Source: Erwinia aphidicola | Lineage (GTDB): Bacteria; Pseudomonadota; Gammaproteobacteria; Enterobacterales; Enterobacteriaceae | Direction of reading: 5' to 3' | Assembly (NCBI RefSeq): GCF_014773485.1 | Contig: NZ_JACXBP010000006.1 | Span: forward strand, 124,001 to 188,000 | DNA length: 64,000 bases | Shown: positions 7,980-17,566 of the stretch, piece after piece | Numbering within the stretch: position 1 is the stretch's first letter | Layout of the letters: each line of letters opens with the position of its first letter | Program-made: the position numbers and the translations under genes | Notes under the pieces: model-generated | Told to the model about the DNA's origin: nothing | The model's database searches: none | What the model saw: the letters and a program-made list of their open reading frames with translations, nothing else

Positions 7980-9155
7980 ATGCGATTGACCATTTTGCAG
8001 AACCAGGCCGAGGCTCCGGTAGCCACCTGTGATTTTGTGCCGCCTGGCGGCACCATTGGCCGCAGCGTCGATAATGACCTGGTGTTGCCCGATCCCGATC
8101 GGGCGATTTCCCGCCTGCAGGCGCTGGTACACGTTGCCGCTAACGGCGACTGTCGCCTGACCAATCAGGGCAGCGTCATCGCCGTGATCCACAACGGCAA
8201 CGAACTGACGCGCGGCAGCCAGGTGATGCTCGATCACGGTGATACGCTGTCGATTGGCTCATACCAGATTGGCGTCAGCGACCCGCTGCGCGCCGCTCAG
8301 CCGGACGCTACGCCGGCGTTTGATGACCCGCTGTCGCTGTTTGAGGATGATGGCGCGGGCAATGACCAACTGTTGGCGATGCAGCCGCTGGCCAGCAGCC
8401 CGCTGCCGGTGCAGGACGGACTGAGTGCCGAAGAGCAGGAGCTGCGCGCGCAGCGTCAGGCCGTGGGTCGCCTCGGCATTGACCCGGTCGCACACGACGC
8501 TCCGCCGGTAGAGCCAGGCGCAGCTGCGCAGGGCAACCGTGAGCAGCGCCTGATGGCCGCGCTGCTGGAGGGGATGGGGCTGGATACCACGCTGGATAAA
8601 ACCCCGCTGACGGAAGATCAGATGCGCACCACCGGACGGATGCTGAGCCTGTTTTCCCAGGGCACGGTGGCGCTGCTCTCCTCCCGCTCGATCCTCAAAC
8701 GCGGGGTGAAGGCGGAGATGACCATGATCCTCAACGAGGCCAATAATCCGTTTAAGATCCTGCCGTCCGGCAAAACCGTGCTGATGCAGATTTACCAGAG
8801 CCAGATGCCCGGCTTTATGCAGCCGGAGCAGGCGGTGCGCGATGCGCTGGTCGACCTGCAGGCCCACCAGCTGGGGATGATTGCCGGGATCCGCGCCATC
8901 ATCGCCGCCATGCTGCAGTCGTTTAATCCGCAGCGGCTGGAGGAGCACGCCAGGCGCGATGGCGTGATGCCGCGTTTCGCCCTCAGCAGCGCAAAGAAGG
9001 CCCAGCTGTGGGACTACTTCATGCGCCACTATCAAAACACCTCGGGCGAAATTGAGGATGATTTCCACACCCTGTTTGGAGAAGCGTTCCTGCAGGCCTA
9101 CGACATGGAAGTGAATCAATACAAAGACTCACAAACCCGACCGGAAGACGTATGA
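7980..9155 (+). CDS. T6SS-associated FHA-domain protein (TagH/Fha type)
   Basis: A 391-residue protein. The N-terminal FHA domain (about 1-95) shows GGTIGRS, then RAISRLQA and LTNQGS, the usual phosphothreonine-binding layout with conserved Arg and Ser. A variable acidic middle (about 100-200) is followed by a T6SS-FHA C-terminal domain (about 200-385). In T6SS this protein is phosphorylated by PpkA and promotes assembly. ATG 7980 is preferred because AGGA (7969-7972) lies 7 nt upstream; GTG 7965 would overlap that site. The stop overlaps the phosphatase start (ATGA, 9152-9155), so the two are translationally coupled. Confidence 0.88.
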   Translation: MRLTILQNQAEAPVATCDFVPPGGTIGRSVDNDLVLPDPDRAISRLQALVHVAANGDCRLTNQGSVIAVIHNGNELTRGSQVMLDHGDTLSIGSYQIGVSDPLRAAQPDATPAFDDPLSLFEDDGAGNDQLLAMQPLASSPLPVQDGLSAEEQELRAQRQAVGRLGIDPVAHDAPPVEPGAAAQGNREQRLMAALLEGMGLDTTLDKTPLTEDQMRTTGRMLSLFSQGTVALLSSRSILKRGVKAEMTMILNEANNPFKILPSGKTVLMQIYQSQMPGFMQPEQAVRDALVDLQAHQLGMIAGIRAIIAAMLQSFNPQRLEEHARRDGVMPRFALSSAKKAQLWDYFMRHYQNTSGEIEDDFHTLFGEAFLQAYDMEVNQYKDSQTRPEDV

Positions 9156-9928
9156 ATATCAATTTTTCCAGCACCTCGCAGATCGGCGCGCGCGTGAGCA
9201 ATCAGGACACCACGGGAGCCCTGTTAGGCGACCACCATGCCTGTTTTATGGTCTGTGATGGCGTGGCGGGCAACGCGGGCGGCGAGCTGGCGGCCCGCAT
9301 CGCGCGCGACACGCTGCTGGCTCAGCTGGACGGCGACAGGCCGTTTCAACCTCAAAATACCGCCACCCTGGTCGAAAATACCGAGCTGGCGATACGCGCG
9401 GCGCAGCGGAATAATCTGAATTACAGCCAGATGAGCACCACCCTGGCGGCGCTGTTTATCGACCGCGATGCGCTGCAGGCCTGGTGGGTACACGCCGGTG
9501 ACAGCCGGGTTTATCACTTCCGCCGGGGTCTGATCCATGCGGTGACTCGTGACCATAGTCTGGCCCAGCAGCTGCAGGATGCTGGCTATGAAAATACCGG
9601 AATTAACAGTAATTTACTTTATAATGCGCTCGGCGCAGATGTCTCCCATCCCCACGGCTACAGCGAAGTGCTGCCGCTGGAAGATGGGGATGCATTTTTG
9701 GTCTGCACCGACGGTTTCTGGAGCAACCTCACGCCGGGTGAAATGGAGCAGGCGCTGCGCATGGTGAATTCACCGCAGGAGTGGCTGGCGCTGATGCAGA
9801 AAGCCATCGATCGCAGCGCAAAAACCGATAACCTGAGCGCCGTAGCCGTCTGGGTTGGCTCGCCGCAGGAAACCACATTACTCTTTTCGATGGCGGATTC
9901 GGCTCGTTTTCTCCCGCCACGCGATTAA
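9152..9928 (+). CDS. pppA: T6SS PP2C-type Ser/Thr phosphatase PppA
   Basis: A 258-residue PPM/PP2C phosphatase. Metal-binding and core motifs are visible: VSNQDTTG, MVCDGVAGNAGGE, HAGDSRVYHFR, VTRDHSLAQQL, CTDGFWSNL and the C-terminal DNLSAVAVWV. In the threonine phosphorylation pathway PppA reverses phosphorylation of the FHA protein by PpkA. It starts inside the stop of the FHA gene (4-bp overlap) and is followed after 14 bp by a periplasmic-protein gene and then the kinase gene. All expected acidic metal ligands appear present, so it should be active. Confidence 0.9.
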   Translation: MNINFSSTSQIGARVSNQDTTGALLGDHHACFMVCDGVAGNAGGELAARIARDTLLAQLDGDRPFQPQNTATLVENTELAIRAAQRNNLNYSQMSTTLAALFIDRDALQAWWVHAGDSRVYHFRRGLIHAVTRDHSLAQQLQDAGYENTGINSNLLYNALGADVSHPHGYSEVLPLEDGDAFLVCTDGFWSNLTPGEMEQALRMVNSPQEWLALMQKAIDRSAKTDNLSAVAVWVGSPQETTLLFSMADSARFLPPRD

Positions 9929-9942
9929 TACCAAGGAATGCT

Positions 9943-10893
9943 ATGAAATTTTGGTTGCCAGCTACTGTGACACTGTTGTTAGCCGCCAATGTCCAGGCGG
10001 CAGATTATCGGGTGGTCTACTCCCCCAGCCTCGCGCTGGAAGTCTTTATCGATAATGTTGCCAGCAACACGCCTGCGGCCTGGTGTCAGGAGACGCTCAA
10101 CCTGCGTATCGTCTCAGGCAAGAGCACCGAATCCGGCGTGCTGACCAGCTTCCTGCCCCGTGTGGGCAACCTGCTGCAGAACCAGTGCGGCAAGCTGCTG
10201 GAGCTGCCGTGGCAGATGACCAATAACGACGGTACGGTGCTGGCCGCTGGCACCGCGGCCAAGGAACAGGGCTGGCGCCCGATTGTCACCGCAGACTCGA
10301 CCGCCACCGCCACCGCCAGCAATGCCGCACCGCTCGACCTGTCACAGCCGGCAAATGGCGAACCGTTGCAGCATTTTGATCTGCCCGGCGGCTGCCATTT
10401 TCGCACCTGGTGGGATGATAACGGCCAGTCGCTGTTTATCCCGGATGAGAAAAGTATGACCTGCTCCACCGAAGGCTGGCTGGAGGGCCACAGCACCCTG
10501 ACGCTGGCACGCGACGGTAAGAGTGAGGCGCTGCAGGTTAATTTCTACCAGGGATACCCGCTGCTGCATCTGCACCCAAAACCGGACGCTTTAGATGTCG
10601 TGGCGGTCAATAACCAGCGCCTGGTGGTGACGCGTGCCGATGCCGCCGATAGCTGGCTGGTGCTACCTTTCAATAACCCCCTGCACGCCTGGTCGTTTGA
10701 CGGTGCGCTGCTGGTGAAAATGGACAGAGCGCAGGCCGGTGACAGCGCCGCGCTGAAAGCACGGGTGGATGCCGTGCGTAAAACCTGGTCCGACGTGATC
10801 GACACCGGGGTAAAAGTCAATGTGCTGTTGGTGGATGACCTGCACGCCGACCTGGCCGACCCGGCGATTGGCGCCTGGCGTACCGTTAATTAA
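9943..10893 (+). CDS. Periplasmic protein of unknown function in the T6SS regulatory operon
   Basis: A 316-residue protein with a clear signal peptide (about 1-19, ending VQAA). No enzymatic motif or known domain is evident. It has several cysteines (WCQETLNL, QNQCGKLL, GGCHFRTWW, MTCSTEG) that could form disulfides after export. It lies between the phosphatase gene (14 bp) and the kinase gene (34 bp) and must be co-transcribed with them. A periplasmic sensor that feeds the transmembrane kinase is an attractive guess, but nothing in the sequence proves it. Confidence 0.6.
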   Translation: MKFWLPATVTLLLAANVQAADYRVVYSPSLALEVFIDNVASNTPAAWCQETLNLRIVSGKSTESGVLTSFLPRVGNLLQNQCGKLLELPWQMTNNDGTVLAAGTAAKEQGWRPIVTADSTATATASNAAPLDLSQPANGEPLQHFDLPGGCHFRTWWDDNGQSLFIPDEKSMTCSTEGWLEGHSTLTLARDGKSEALQVNFYQGYPLLHLHPKPDALDVVAVNNQRLVVTRADAADSWLVLPFNNPLHAWSFDGALLVKMDRAQAGDSAALKARVDAVRKTWSDVIDTGVKVNVLLVDDLHADLADPAIGAWRTVN

Positions 10894-10927
10894 CCCTCAG
10901 CCCAATATGCGCCAGGAGAGCTCGACG

Positions 10928-12352
10928 ATGTCGGCAAACGAACAGCAAAAAAACGTGCCCAATGCCCTTCCGGCTGGCTACCGGTTTAACGAGTTTGAAA
11001 TTAAGGAAGTGATTGGCGGTGGGGGTTTTGGCATTGTCTATCGCGCCTGGGATCACCTGCTGGAGCGCACCATTGCCATCAAAGAGTATATGCCGATCTC
11101 ACTGGCCAGCCGCAGCGACCAGCTGGCCATTACCCTGCGCGGTGAACGTTACCAGAAGCTGTTCAGCGCCGGGCTGAACAGCTTTATTCAGGAAGCTCGA
11201 CTGCTGGCCCGCTTTAACCACCCTGGGCTGCTGCACGTGCTGCGCTTCTGGGAGGAGAACGGGACGGCCTATATGGGGACGCTGTTCTACAGCGGCATGA
11301 CGCTGAAGGAGTGGCAGCAGACCAGCCCGCAGACGGTTAACGAAGCGTGGATCCGCCAGCTGTTACCGCCGCTGTTTGGCGCAATCAACACCATTCATCG
11401 CGCTGGCTACCTGCACCGCGATATCTCACTGGATAATATCCAGATCCAGGAGAACCAGCTGCCGGTGCTGCTGGACTTCGGATCGGCGCGTAAAGAGATT
11501 GGTAATCTTTCCGATGAAACCGAAATTATGCTCAAACCCGGCTATGCGCCGATTGAGCAGTACAGCGAAGAGGGCGACAGCGACCAGGGGCCGTGGACGG
11601 ATATCTACGCGCTGGGCGCGGTACTGCATACGCTGGTGACCGGCAGCCCGCCGCCGGTGAGCGTGGTGCGCTGTATTGAAGATCATTACCAGCCGCTGAG
11701 CACGCTGTTACCGGAAGGTTTTTCACTGCCGCTGCTGCATGCCATTGACCGTGCGCTGGCGATGGATCCACGGCAGCGCCCGCAGTCGATTGATGAACTC
11801 GCTGCGCTGATCGACCTACCGGTGAGTGAAGTGGCGGAGCTGGTCAACAACGTCGCCCAGCCGCTGGAAGAGCAGGAACCGCTGCCGGAGCCTGAACCGG
11901 TGGTGCTGGCGGTGAACCCCACTGCCGGAGCGGCGGTGCCGGTGATGACGCCACGCGTGGCAAAGCGGCTGTCGCGCCCGCTGATGCTGATGAGTTTACT
12001 GGCCGTGGTGGCCGTGGCGGCGCTGGTCTGGGGCCTCAACGCTAACGATAGCACCCCGCAGAAGCAGCCGGCTGCGGCAGCCAGCAGCAGCCAGCCGCCC
12101 GTCAGCACGCCAGCCAACAACGCAGCGGCCAGTGCACCGGCGATGGCAACGGTGTATCTCAAGCTCAACGCCGGCGAGTCGCTACTGCTGAATGGTAATG
12201 TGATGGAAGTGAAGCCGAATAACAGCGGCTATGCCTCGCTCAACCTCGCCGCCGGGGATTATCATCTGGAAGTGCGCAGCGCCAGCAGCGTGCACAGCCA
12301 GCGGCTGAAGATTGACCGCGCGGGAACCTGGCTGATCAATCCCGGCCAGTAA
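10928..12352 (+). CDS. ppkA: T6SS Ser/Thr protein kinase PpkA with membrane anchor
   Basis: A 474-residue Hanks-type kinase. The glycine loop GGGGFGIVYRA, catalytic lysine IAIKEY, HRDISLDN catalytic loop, LLDFGSARKE metal-binding motif and YAPIEQY activation segment are intact (about residues 30-270). A Pro/Glu-rich juxtamembrane part precedes one transmembrane helix (about 353-372) and a periplasmic C-terminus (about 400-474) that resembles a PEGA-type beta domain. Start ATG 10928 has AGGAGA 8 nt upstream. It is the last gene of the cluster and the partner of PppA and the FHA protein. In T6SS the periplasmic part senses envelope signals; here that is inferred. Confidence 0.88.
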   Translation: MSANEQQKNVPNALPAGYRFNEFEIKEVIGGGGFGIVYRAWDHLLERTIAIKEYMPISLASRSDQLAITLRGERYQKLFSAGLNSFIQEARLLARFNHPGLLHVLRFWEENGTAYMGTLFYSGMTLKEWQQTSPQTVNEAWIRQLLPPLFGAINTIHRAGYLHRDISLDNIQIQENQLPVLLDFGSARKEIGNLSDETEIMLKPGYAPIEQYSEEGDSDQGPWTDIYALGAVLHTLVTGSPPPVSVVRCIEDHYQPLSTLLPEGFSLPLLHAIDRALAMDPRQRPQSIDELAALIDLPVSEVAELVNNVAQPLEEQEPLPEPEPVVLAVNPTAGAAVPVMTPRVAKRLSRPLMLMSLLAVVAVAALVWGLNANDSTPQKQPAAAASSSQPPVSTPANNAAASAPAMATVYLKLNAGESLLLNGNVMEVKPNNSGYASLNLAAGDYHLEVRSASSVHSQRLKIDRAGTWLINPGQ

Positions 12353-12570
12353 TGTCGTTTGCCGGGCGGACAGAAACAGAAATGTCGTTTGCCGGGCGGA
12401 CCGAAAAAGAGGGTCCGCCCCTACGCGACCACTCCGGCCTTTATCTGGGTCGACCCGAATTCCAGCGACATTCAAGCCTTTGTAGGGGTCGACCGCTCTT
12501 CTGGTCGACCCGAAATCCAGCGACACCCCGGCCTTCGTAGGGGTCGACCGCTTTTCTGGTCGACCCGTCA
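12353..12570. repeat. Palindromic repeat cluster (GACC/GGTC family)
   Basis: Two tandem copies of a 20-base unit beginning ATGTCGTTTGCCGGGCGGAC are followed by a hairpin GGGCGGACC...GGGTCCGCCC. Then come two 55-bp units, each with GTAGGGGTCGACCGC and the partner GGTCGACCC (unit starts 12482 and 12537). The cluster separates the convergent ppkA and chaC genes and probably acts as a transcriptional boundary. Related palindromes occur at 21.5-21.7 kb and 30.46-30.52 kb. Confidence 0.8.
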
Positions 12571-12578
12571 TGCGCTAT

Positions 12579-13256
12579 TTATCCCACCATCCCGTTATGG
12601 CACTGCTGCAGCTCGCGTACGCGCTGCACCAGGTCGGTCAGACAATCGTCATACATCCCGCGCCGTTTCAGCTCCTGCTCAAGCGAGAACAGATACTGGG
12701 CATTGGTGCCGAGCGGTCCTTTGGCCTGCGCGATCAGCGGCGCGATAGTTTTCGGGCAGGAGTCGGCTTCGTACAGGGCGTGGCGCGGATCCATAACAAA
12801 CACCAGCGCCGTCACGGTGCGGCCATCGTCCAGCGCCAGGTCACACCAGGTGGGCAGATAGCAGCCGGTGACCATCTCGCGCTTCCACAGCAGCTCGAGT
12901 TCCTCGTGCAGTTTGGCTTCGGGCAGGCAGAAAGCCAGCCCGGTGGTCTCGCCACCCTCTTTCAGCGCCAGCATGCGTCCCGGCTGGACCGCTGTCCCGC
13001 GTCCGGCGGTCAGGCGCAGGCAGAACGCCCGGTGCCAGCCCTGCAGCGTGCCCGCTGCTACTTCATCCGCTTCAAACACCGGGTTCCACATTAGCGAGCC
13101 GTAGCCAAAAATCCACACCGGGCTGTGATCGGGACGACAGGCCAGCGTTGCCGCAAGGGACGCGGCACGCTGCTCACTGGTCCACAGCAGCGACTCCTCA
13201 ATATCACCAAAGGCGGTTTTACAGTCTGCTTTTAATAAGAAATCTCTTGTTAACAT
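12579..13256 (-). CDS. chaC: Glutathione-specific gamma-glutamylcyclotransferase ChaC
   Basis: A 225-residue cytosolic enzyme that cleaves glutathione to 5-oxoproline and Cys-Gly. The signature WIFGYGSLMWNP (about 48-59) and the loop around EGGETTGLAF with a candidate catalytic glutamate fit the ChaC family. ATG 13256 has a GGAGG site 5 nt upstream; an in-frame ATG at 13274 lacks one. In E. coli chaC adjoins chaB and chaA; here it keeps the expected orientation relative to chaA and kdsA, but the sucrose regulon lies between them and no chaB is visible. Confidence 0.9.
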   Translation of the reverse strand: MLTRDFLLKADCKTAFGDIEESLLWTSEQRAASLAATLACRPDHSPVWIFGYGSLMWNPVFEADEVAAGTLQGWHRAFCLRLTAGRGTAVQPGRMLALKEGGETTGLAFCLPEAKLHEELELLWKREMVTGCYLPTWCDLALDDGRTVTALVFVMDPRHALYEADSCPKTIAPLIAQAKGPLGTNAQYLFSLEQELKRRGMYDDCLTDLVQRVRELQQCHNGMVG

Positions 13257-13379
13257 TGCCACCTCCCACGCCACTGCCCTGAATCCGCGCTGTTATCACT
13301 GCTATCCCTGGAAAATGCGCGTTTTCAGCAAAAAACTGAACGCTTTTAACGACCTTATGCATTTATGCGACTGCAATCA

Positions 13380-13399
13380 AGTTTGAACCTAATCACAAA
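13380..13399 (+). promoter_or_regulatory. Probable CRP binding site upstream of scrK
   Basis: TTTGA (13382-13386), six bases, then TCACA (13393-13397) matches the TGTGA-N6-TCACA CRP consensus at nine of ten core bases. It lies about 150 bp before scrK in the chaC-scrK gap, as expected for a catabolite-controlled sugar operon. Confidence 0.55.
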
Positions 13400-13500
13400 A
13401 GAAAAAAAGTTTCACTTAAGCGATCGGCAGCAGGCCGGAAATCTTTATGGTGAGCGGAAAAAAAGCGGCACGAGAAGTAAAAAGAACTTTTGATTTTTTT

Positions 13501-13516
13501 GCTAAACCAGTTTAGC
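13501..13516. promoter_or_regulatory. ScrR operator-like site 1 (before scrK)
   Basis: GCTAAACCAGTTTAGC is a near-perfect 16-bp palindrome of the LacI-type CG-centred class. It lies 31 bp before the scrK start and recurs in two variants between scrK and scrY, which marks it as the likely operator of the scrR-encoded repressor. Confidence 0.72.
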
Positions 13517-13547
13517 TTTCAGTCGAAACCATTTAAGGATAATCAAC

Positions 13548-14483
13548 ATGCAAAAAAGAGTCTGGGTTCTGGGTGATGCGGTCATTGACCTGCTGCCGGA
13601 AGAGGAAGGACGGCTGCTGCAGTGCCCCGGCGGCGCACCGGCAAATGTTGCCGTCGGTATCGCCCGTCTGGGTGGCAACAGCGCATTTATTGGCTGCGTG
13701 GGAGACGATCCTTTCGGCACGTTCCTGCAGCAGACGCTGCGCGCGGAGGGGGTGGATGCGCAATATATGTACCCCGCTGCCGGGCAGCGCACATCAACGG
13801 TACTGGTTTCACTGGATGCAGAGGGTGAGCGCCACTTCACCTTTATGGTGCGCCCCGCTGCCGATCTGTTCCTGACCCCCGACCGGCTTCCCGTCTTTCA
13901 GGCGCATGAAGGTCTTCACCTGTGCTCCATTGCGCTGAGCGCCGAACCGTCGCGCAGTGCCGCTTTGCAGGCCATGCAGGCGGTGAAACAGGCCGGAGGC
14001 TGGGTCAGTTTTGACCCTAACCTGCGCAGCGATCTCTGGTCAGACGCCAATGAGATGAACGCCCTTCTGGCTCAGGCATTTGCTCTCGCGGATATCATCA
14101 AGCTGTCCGAGGATGAGTTATTTACGCTGACCGGCTGCCGCGAGATTGAGCCTGGCATTAAGCAGTTTACTGCCGATTACCAGCCCGCGCTGCTGCTGGT
14201 AACGCGCGGTAGCGAGGGAGTCACGGTCTGGCAACCGCAGCGCCAGCAGCACTATCCCGCGCCGCACGTCAGCGTGGTCGATACCACCGGCGCAGGCGAT
14301 GCCTTTGTCGCCGGACTGCTGGCTGCGCTTGCGCGTGAAGCCAATCCGTTGGCCCCCCAGCAGCTGGAGAAGGCCATTCAGCAGGCCCAGCATAGCGGTG
14401 CCGCCGCCACCACGGCCAAAGGTGCCATGACCGCCCTGCCTTACGCAGACGAACTTCTCCGTTTCACCTCCTTAGCAGGTTAA
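13548..14483 (+). CDS. scrK: Fructokinase ScrK (PfkB/ribokinase family)
   Basis: A 311-residue cytosolic kinase that phosphorylates the fructose released from sucrose-6-phosphate. The N-terminal sugar-binding GGAPANVAVGIARLGG (about 25-40) and the C-terminal PfkB signature DTTGAGDAFVAG (about 245-256, catalytic Asp in GAGD) are intact. It has an AAGGA site about 10 nt before ATG 13548 and is the first gene of the sucrose regulon. Operator-like palindromes lie before it and between it and scrY, so it may be read from its own promoter. Length and motifs fit the family. Confidence 0.92.
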   Translation: MQKRVWVLGDAVIDLLPEEEGRLLQCPGGAPANVAVGIARLGGNSAFIGCVGDDPFGTFLQQTLRAEGVDAQYMYPAAGQRTSTVLVSLDAEGERHFTFMVRPAADLFLTPDRLPVFQAHEGLHLCSIALSAEPSRSAALQAMQAVKQAGGWVSFDPNLRSDLWSDANEMNALLAQAFALADIIKLSEDELFTLTGCREIEPGIKQFTADYQPALLLVTRGSEGVTVWQPQRQQHYPAPHVSVVDTTGAGDAFVAGLLAALAREANPLAPQQLEKAIQQAQHSGAAATTAKGAMTALPYADELLRFTSLAG

Positions 14484-14504
14484 ATTGCCAACCCGGTCAC
14501 ACTT

Positions 14505-14520
14505 CCTAAACCGGGTTAGC
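14505..14520. promoter_or_regulatory. ScrR operator-like site 2 (scrK-scrY gap)
   Basis: CCTAAACCGGGTTAGC is a variant of the palindrome before scrK, differing at a few positions. It also forms the right arm of a hairpin (AACCCGG...CCGGGTT, about 14490-14517) just after scrK, so the site may combine operator and attenuator functions. Confidence 0.55.
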
Positions 14521-14562
14521 AAATCTGATTGAACAGCCTGATTCATTTCGCTTACGCTTCGC

Positions 14563-14578
14563 ATCGAACCGGTTTAGC
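14563..14578. promoter_or_regulatory. ScrR operator-like site 3 (before scrY)
   Basis: ATCGAACCGGTTTAGC keeps the central AACCGGTTTAGC of the scrR-type palindrome and lies 35 bp before scrY. Together with the site at 14505 it gives paired operators in the scrY promoter region. Confidence 0.62.
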
Positions 14579-14592
14579 AAAATACAAAATAA

Positions 14593-16158
<1,566 letters not shown>

Positions 16159-16192
16159 TACACATAAAAAACGATAAGCAAAAGGTGAAAGA

Positions 16193-17566
16193 ATGGATAT
16201 TGATAAAACAGCCAGGGCGCTCCTGCCGCTGCTTGGCGGACGGGAAAATATTGCCAGCGCAGCCCACTGCGCGACACGCCTGCGTCTGGTAATGGTCGAT
16301 GACAGTAAGGTACAAAAAGAGGAAATTGAAGCCCTGGAAGGTGTCAAAGGCTGCTTCCGCAACGCCGGGCAGATGCAAATTATCTTCGGCAGCGGCCTGG
16401 TTAATAAAGTGCATGCCGCCTTCGTCCGTGAAGCCGGAATTAGCGAATCGAGCAAAAGCGAAGCGGCCGATATCGCCGCTAAAAAACTCAATCCGCTGCA
16501 GCGCATTGCACGGGTACTGTCGAATATCTTCGTGCCGATCATTCCGGCTATCGTGGCATCCGGCCTGCTGATGGGCCTGCTCGGCATGGTCAAGACCTAC
16601 GGCTGGGTTAACTCCGACAGTGCGCTGTTTATCATGCTGGATATGTGCAGCTCTGCCGCCTTTATCATTCTGCCGATCCTGATCGGCTTTACCGCCGCGC
16701 GTGAATTTGGCGGCAATCCTTACCTTGGCGCCACGCTGGGTGGCATTCTCACCCACCCGGCGCTGACCAATGCATGGGGCGTTGCCAGCGGTTTCCACAC
16801 CATGAATTTCTTCGGTCTGGAGATTGCGATGATCGGCTACCAGGGGACGGTGTTCCCGGTGCTGCTGGCGGTATGGTTTATGAGCCACTGCGAGAAACGC
16901 CTGCGGCGCGCGATCCCGGACGCGCTGGATATTATCCTCACCCCGTTCCTGACGGTGATTATTTCTGGCTTCGTCGCCCTGTTGATTATCGGCCCGGCCG
17001 GACGCGCACTGGGTGATGGTATCTCGCTGGTGCTCAGCACGCTGATTGCCCACGCCGGCTGGCTGGCCGGACTGCTGTTTGGCGGATTGTATTCCGTGAT
17101 TGTCATCACCGGCATCCATCACAGTTTCCACGCGGTTGAAGCCGGTCTGTTGGGCAACCCCGCAATTGGCGTTAACTTCCTGCTGCCAATCTGGTCGATG
17201 GCCAATATTGCTCAGGGCGGTGCCTGCCTGGCTGTCTGGTTCAAAACCCGGGATGTAAAGGTGCGCAGCGTGGTACTGCCCTCGGCGTTTTCCGCCATGC
17301 TGGGGATCACCGAAGCCGCTCTGTTTGGCGTAAATCTGCGCTACATTAAACCCTTTATCGCCGGGCTGGTGGGCGGTGCTATCGGTGGTGCCTGGGTGGT
17401 GACGATGCACGTCAATATGACCGCCGTCGGCCTGACGGCCCTGCCAGGCCTGGCGATTGTGCAGGCCAGCTCGATGCTCAATTATCTTATTGGTATGGCT
17501 ATCGCATTTGGCACTGCGTTTGTGCTCTCACTGCTGTTCAAAATTAAATTCGAGGCAAAAGCATGA
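16193..17566 (+). CDS. scrA: Sucrose PTS permease, EIIBC component
   Basis: A 457-residue inner-membrane permease that takes up sucrose and phosphorylates it to sucrose-6-phosphate. The N-terminal EIIB domain has the phosphorylated cysteine C26 in AAHCATRLRLVM; the EIIC domain (about 105-457) has about ten hydrophobic segments and the conserved GIHHSFH. There is no EIIA domain, as usual for ScrA, which borrows the glucose EIIA. An AAAAGGTG site lies before ATG 16193, and the stop overlaps the scrB start by 4 bp. Confidence 0.93.
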   Translation: MDIDKTARALLPLLGGRENIASAAHCATRLRLVMVDDSKVQKEEIEALEGVKGCFRNAGQMQIIFGSGLVNKVHAAFVREAGISESSKSEAADIAAKKLNPLQRIARVLSNIFVPIIPAIVASGLLMGLLGMVKTYGWVNSDSALFIMLDMCSSAAFIILPILIGFTAAREFGGNPYLGATLGGILTHPALTNAWGVASGFHTMNFFGLEIAMIGYQGTVFPVLLAVWFMSHCEKRLRRAIPDALDIILTPFLTVIISGFVALLIIGPAGRALGDGISLVLSTLIAHAGWLAGLLFGGLYSVIVITGIHHSFHAVEAGLLGNPAIGVNFLLPIWSMANIAQGGACLAVWFKTRDVKVRSVVLPSAFSAMLGITEAALFGVNLRYIKPFIAGLVGGAIGGAWVVTMHVNMTAVGLTALPGLAIVQASSMLNYLIGMAIAFGTAFVLSLLFKIKFEAKA

